A stretch of DNA of 64,000 nt from Cymbidium sinense (lineage: Eukaryota; Streptophyta; Magnoliopsida; Asparagales; Orchidaceae), in contig CM038217.1 in the NCBI GenBank assembly GCA_021442155.1, positions 149,303,834 through 149,367,833 on the forward strand. The letters run 5' to 3'. The notes beneath the pieces were generated by a model. The model saw only the letters and a list, made by a program, of their open reading frames with translations, did not search any database and was not told the DNA's origin. Position numbers and translations under genes: made by a program. The stretch's first letter is position 1, and the number at the start of each line of letters is the position of its first letter. Shown here piece after piece: positions 61,541 through 64,000 of this stretch.

Positions 61541-63590
61541 GATTTGTTTTAAATATTGGAAACATATAAACTTGTTACTTTAATAATTTAAAAATAAATA
61601 TAGCTTGCACCTTTTTTTCCCTAATTTAAGCAAAATCAATTTTCATAGAACAAAATGTGTTCCTCCCTAAGATCATGAAAATCTATATGAAACTGCCATC
61701 ATTTGTAATTATACTTTTTCCTTGATTGTAGTTGGCACAAAAATTACCTTAATAGTTGATCTTCCTAATATATAATCAAATTAATTATGCGATACTAAAT
61801 AATTTCCCTATGTCCGTGTGCCATTTAAGTTTTGTTTCTCTATAATTACCACAATGTTAAACATCATCTTTGCTCTTAAGTATTAAAATCAAAATACTTC
61901 TTCTTCAATCATACGGTATTTTCTAAGTTTTTTAACTTCCATTGAAAATATTTTGTTGACAAAATCATTGTCGCTCCTAACCCTCCAAATCAAAATAGAC
62001 ATCTTGTTAAGACCTAAACTTTGCATTTATACTTTTTCTTCAAACTGAGCTTCATTTCACTTTTTAATCAATCTGTAACGTAACTCACTATTTTGTTGAT
62101 TATGTTTTCCATAAGGATTTATTCCTTCAAAATTTTCTTTAATAATTTTGTAATTTTATCTTCCCAAAATATTTTTATGTTTAACTAAAATTTTAATATG
62201 TTCACCAATGTCTCTAATCCAAATAAATTCTTTACATCTCTTATCTTAAGCCTTATATATATATATATATATATATCATCAAAAGCTGCAATTTTTGCAT
62301 TGCTTACTACTCCCTTTTAAGACGTCTAACTTACATTGATCTTTATATATATTTCAAGTCTTGGTGGTATTTATCATTTTCCACAAAACACATTCATATT
62401 CCTCAATAATATTTGTACATCCTAGCTCTACTACTAAGTTTTCATTCTTATGTATGATCAATTTTTGAACTCTTCTAAATATTTACGTGAATATTCTAAA
62501 TGTAACTATCTTATCCCTATCTTGCTTGACTAAACTTAAGAATTCTAATACACCATTTTCAATAATCTGTCTTAAAAAAATAACTTCTCACACTTCATGT
62601 TTTACCATCTTATACAAGGGAAATCACTTCTTTTGATTGTTTTCTTCACATCAATAATTTTTAAACAATGTTGGGTGATAAAATTTTCTCATATGATTAC
62701 CTTATAATATTTTTTAAAAAAAATCTTTATTTTGAGTAATAAGCATGTGTTTGGCATTATGATGTTATAGCAATTGTGAAATCAAATATAGATTCTCCCA
62801 TCACATTGTATTCTCATATTACATAACCAATGAAAATCATGTCACAACCCATCCTATTAGAATGTACCTACCACAAAACTTTAGAACCTTCCTACTTAAC
62901 CTCAAGGATTTCCAAGAACGGCAATTCTTCCACACTTACATAACTTCAATAATAAATTCATCGGATGCTAACACATAACTATTTTTTCTATTTTATAATT
63001 ATATTATAATAATGTTATATTGGGTTGGAACCATTCTTAAGCCATGTGCCTCAAAACTTAAGATTCTATCTCCATTACTAGGCTAAATAAATGGCACCAG
63101 AAGAAGTGTAAAAAATGTTTCATATTTTAACTAACACATGTTCGACTAATCAATTTGCTTAAGTTCAATTTGCTTAAGTTCAACTTGTTCAATAAGTAAA
63201 CAAGTTAAGCTTAAACAAAAATGTCTAACTTATGGAAATAAAGCCAATTGATGAAGTTTGACCTAAAAGGAGCTTGGTATATACTAATAAACACATAAGT
63301 ACAAAATTTTCTTTTTTAACTTATATAATTTATAATTAATAATCTTAAATATATTTTGAAAAATCATAGAAAACACTTGCTTTAAGTTTTGAGATGCTTG
63401 AAGGGCATTTAATATGAAAATCACAAATTTCTCATACAATCAACATTATTAATTCAAAAATTATTGATAGATTTGATGGTAGTCAACTTCACTTGTTATT
63501 TGTGCTTAATTTGTTTTTAATTTGATAAAAAATAAGCCAAAAGCAAACAAACACTGCTTTTGTCAGGTCCTAAGTCCCAAATGTGAAAAG
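61541..63590. other. TOL 5' intron, nothing firm
   Basis: AT-rich; includes a short TA run near 62256-62277 and a duplicated TTTGCTTAAGTTCAA word near 63150-63180. No gene recognised. Confidence 0.4.
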
Positions 63591-64000
63591 TTGATGGTTG
63601 CATTAGGCGGTCGGCAGCGAGCATAAAACTTATCAAAATAATCATGACATAATATCTTTAAAACCTTGTGTTAATCTAGCGTCTGCAGAAGCGTCGTTAT
63701 ATGACTTGAATACTGATGAAAAACATGTAAACTACATTCGCAGTGCGTGTTAAATAAGTAAGGGAATATGAGTGGATAAAAAAAAGTGTGAAATTAAAAT
63801 TACGTTAGGAACTTGAAATATATGTACTATTACAGATAAATTAATGAAATTAATAGATATTATAGTTCATGAAAAAATAAATAATTTATGTATTCAAGAA
63901 ACTAAATGGATTAGAAAGAAGGTTAAGAAGATTGATAGTTTAGGTTTTAAACTTTTATATTCAGGTAAGAGCTGAATTAAAATGATATAAGTGTGATTAT
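63591..64000 (+). pseudogene. 5' end of an RTE-clade element: endonuclease domain, cut by the window edge
   Basis: From about 63800 the plus strand reads IRLGTWNI-like (the W codon is a stop here), then KLMKLIDIIVHEKINNLCIQ, ETKWIRKKVKKIDSLGFKLL and YSGK. This is the start of the apurinic endonuclease domain with the QETKW motif, where the glutamate is catalytic. The preceding 200 bp are likely 5' leader. It lies in the TOL 5' intron, opposite to the gene. What follows is beyond the window. Confidence 0.82.

Noticed and set aside
57140..64000. Search for the first TOL exon within the window
   Set aside because: No minus-strand segment resembling the first VHS helix with a suitable donor was seen; the exon is taken to lie beyond the edge.

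Overview
The window is plant nuclear DNA, almost certainly from a flowering plant. It is strongly AT-rich, has spliced genes with GT-AG introns, and most of it is decayed transposable elements of plant type: MULE, PMD, Copia, RTE and MITEs. I cannot name the species. There are no bacterial-type operons, CRISPR arrays, rRNA genes or recognisable organellar insertions. Only two host genes can be supported.

Gene 1 (1345-2993, + strand) is a two-exon HAL3-type phosphopantothenoylcysteine decarboxylase, the coenzyme A pathway flavoprotein. It encodes 208 residues with all recognisable catalytic positions intact. Its 1,022-bp intron is made mostly of small foldback elements.

Gene 2 (57139 down to 22115, - strand, 5' end beyond the right edge) is a TOM1-like (TOL) VHS-GAT protein, a ubiquitin-binding ESCRT-0-like adaptor for endosomal sorting. 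I could place eight exons (A to H) with GT-AG borders and consistent reading phase, giving 577 residues. The gene is very stretched: the intron between exons B and C is 22,004 bp, the one between C and D is 10,092 bp, and the one upstream of exon A runs off the window after at least 6.8 kb. So about 42 kb of the window is one transcription unit, nearly all of it intronic repeats.

Layout: 1-3000 HAL3 gene; 3000-7330 AT-rich repeat, a tandem array and a GC-rich LTR with an adjoining polypurine tract; 7330-11870 satellite-like units, an RTE reverse-transcriptase fragment and long TA tracts; 11872-20455 a decayed Mutator-like element with terminal inverted repeats and a perfect 9-bp target duplication, carrying a MURA transposase relic and a plant-mobile-domain (PMD) relic; 20466-22114 intergenic; 22115-24588 TOL exons H to D; 24589-34680 intron C-D with two MITEs, a direct-repeat pair and a 1.6-kb foldback element; 34681-34794 exon C; 34795-56798 intron B-C with two copies of an unclassified long repeat family, tandem arrays and a Copia element with an RTE fragment beside or inside its LTR; 56799-57139 exons B and A; 57140-64000 5' intron with a deleted Copia element and the start of an RTE element at the right edge.

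The two genes converge and show no functional link. The most notable structures are the MULE+PMD element, the long foldback inside the TOL intron, two tiny RTE tail insertions with perfect target duplications and the same 5' breakpoint, and the size of the TOL introns. I found no previously undescribed biochemical system.
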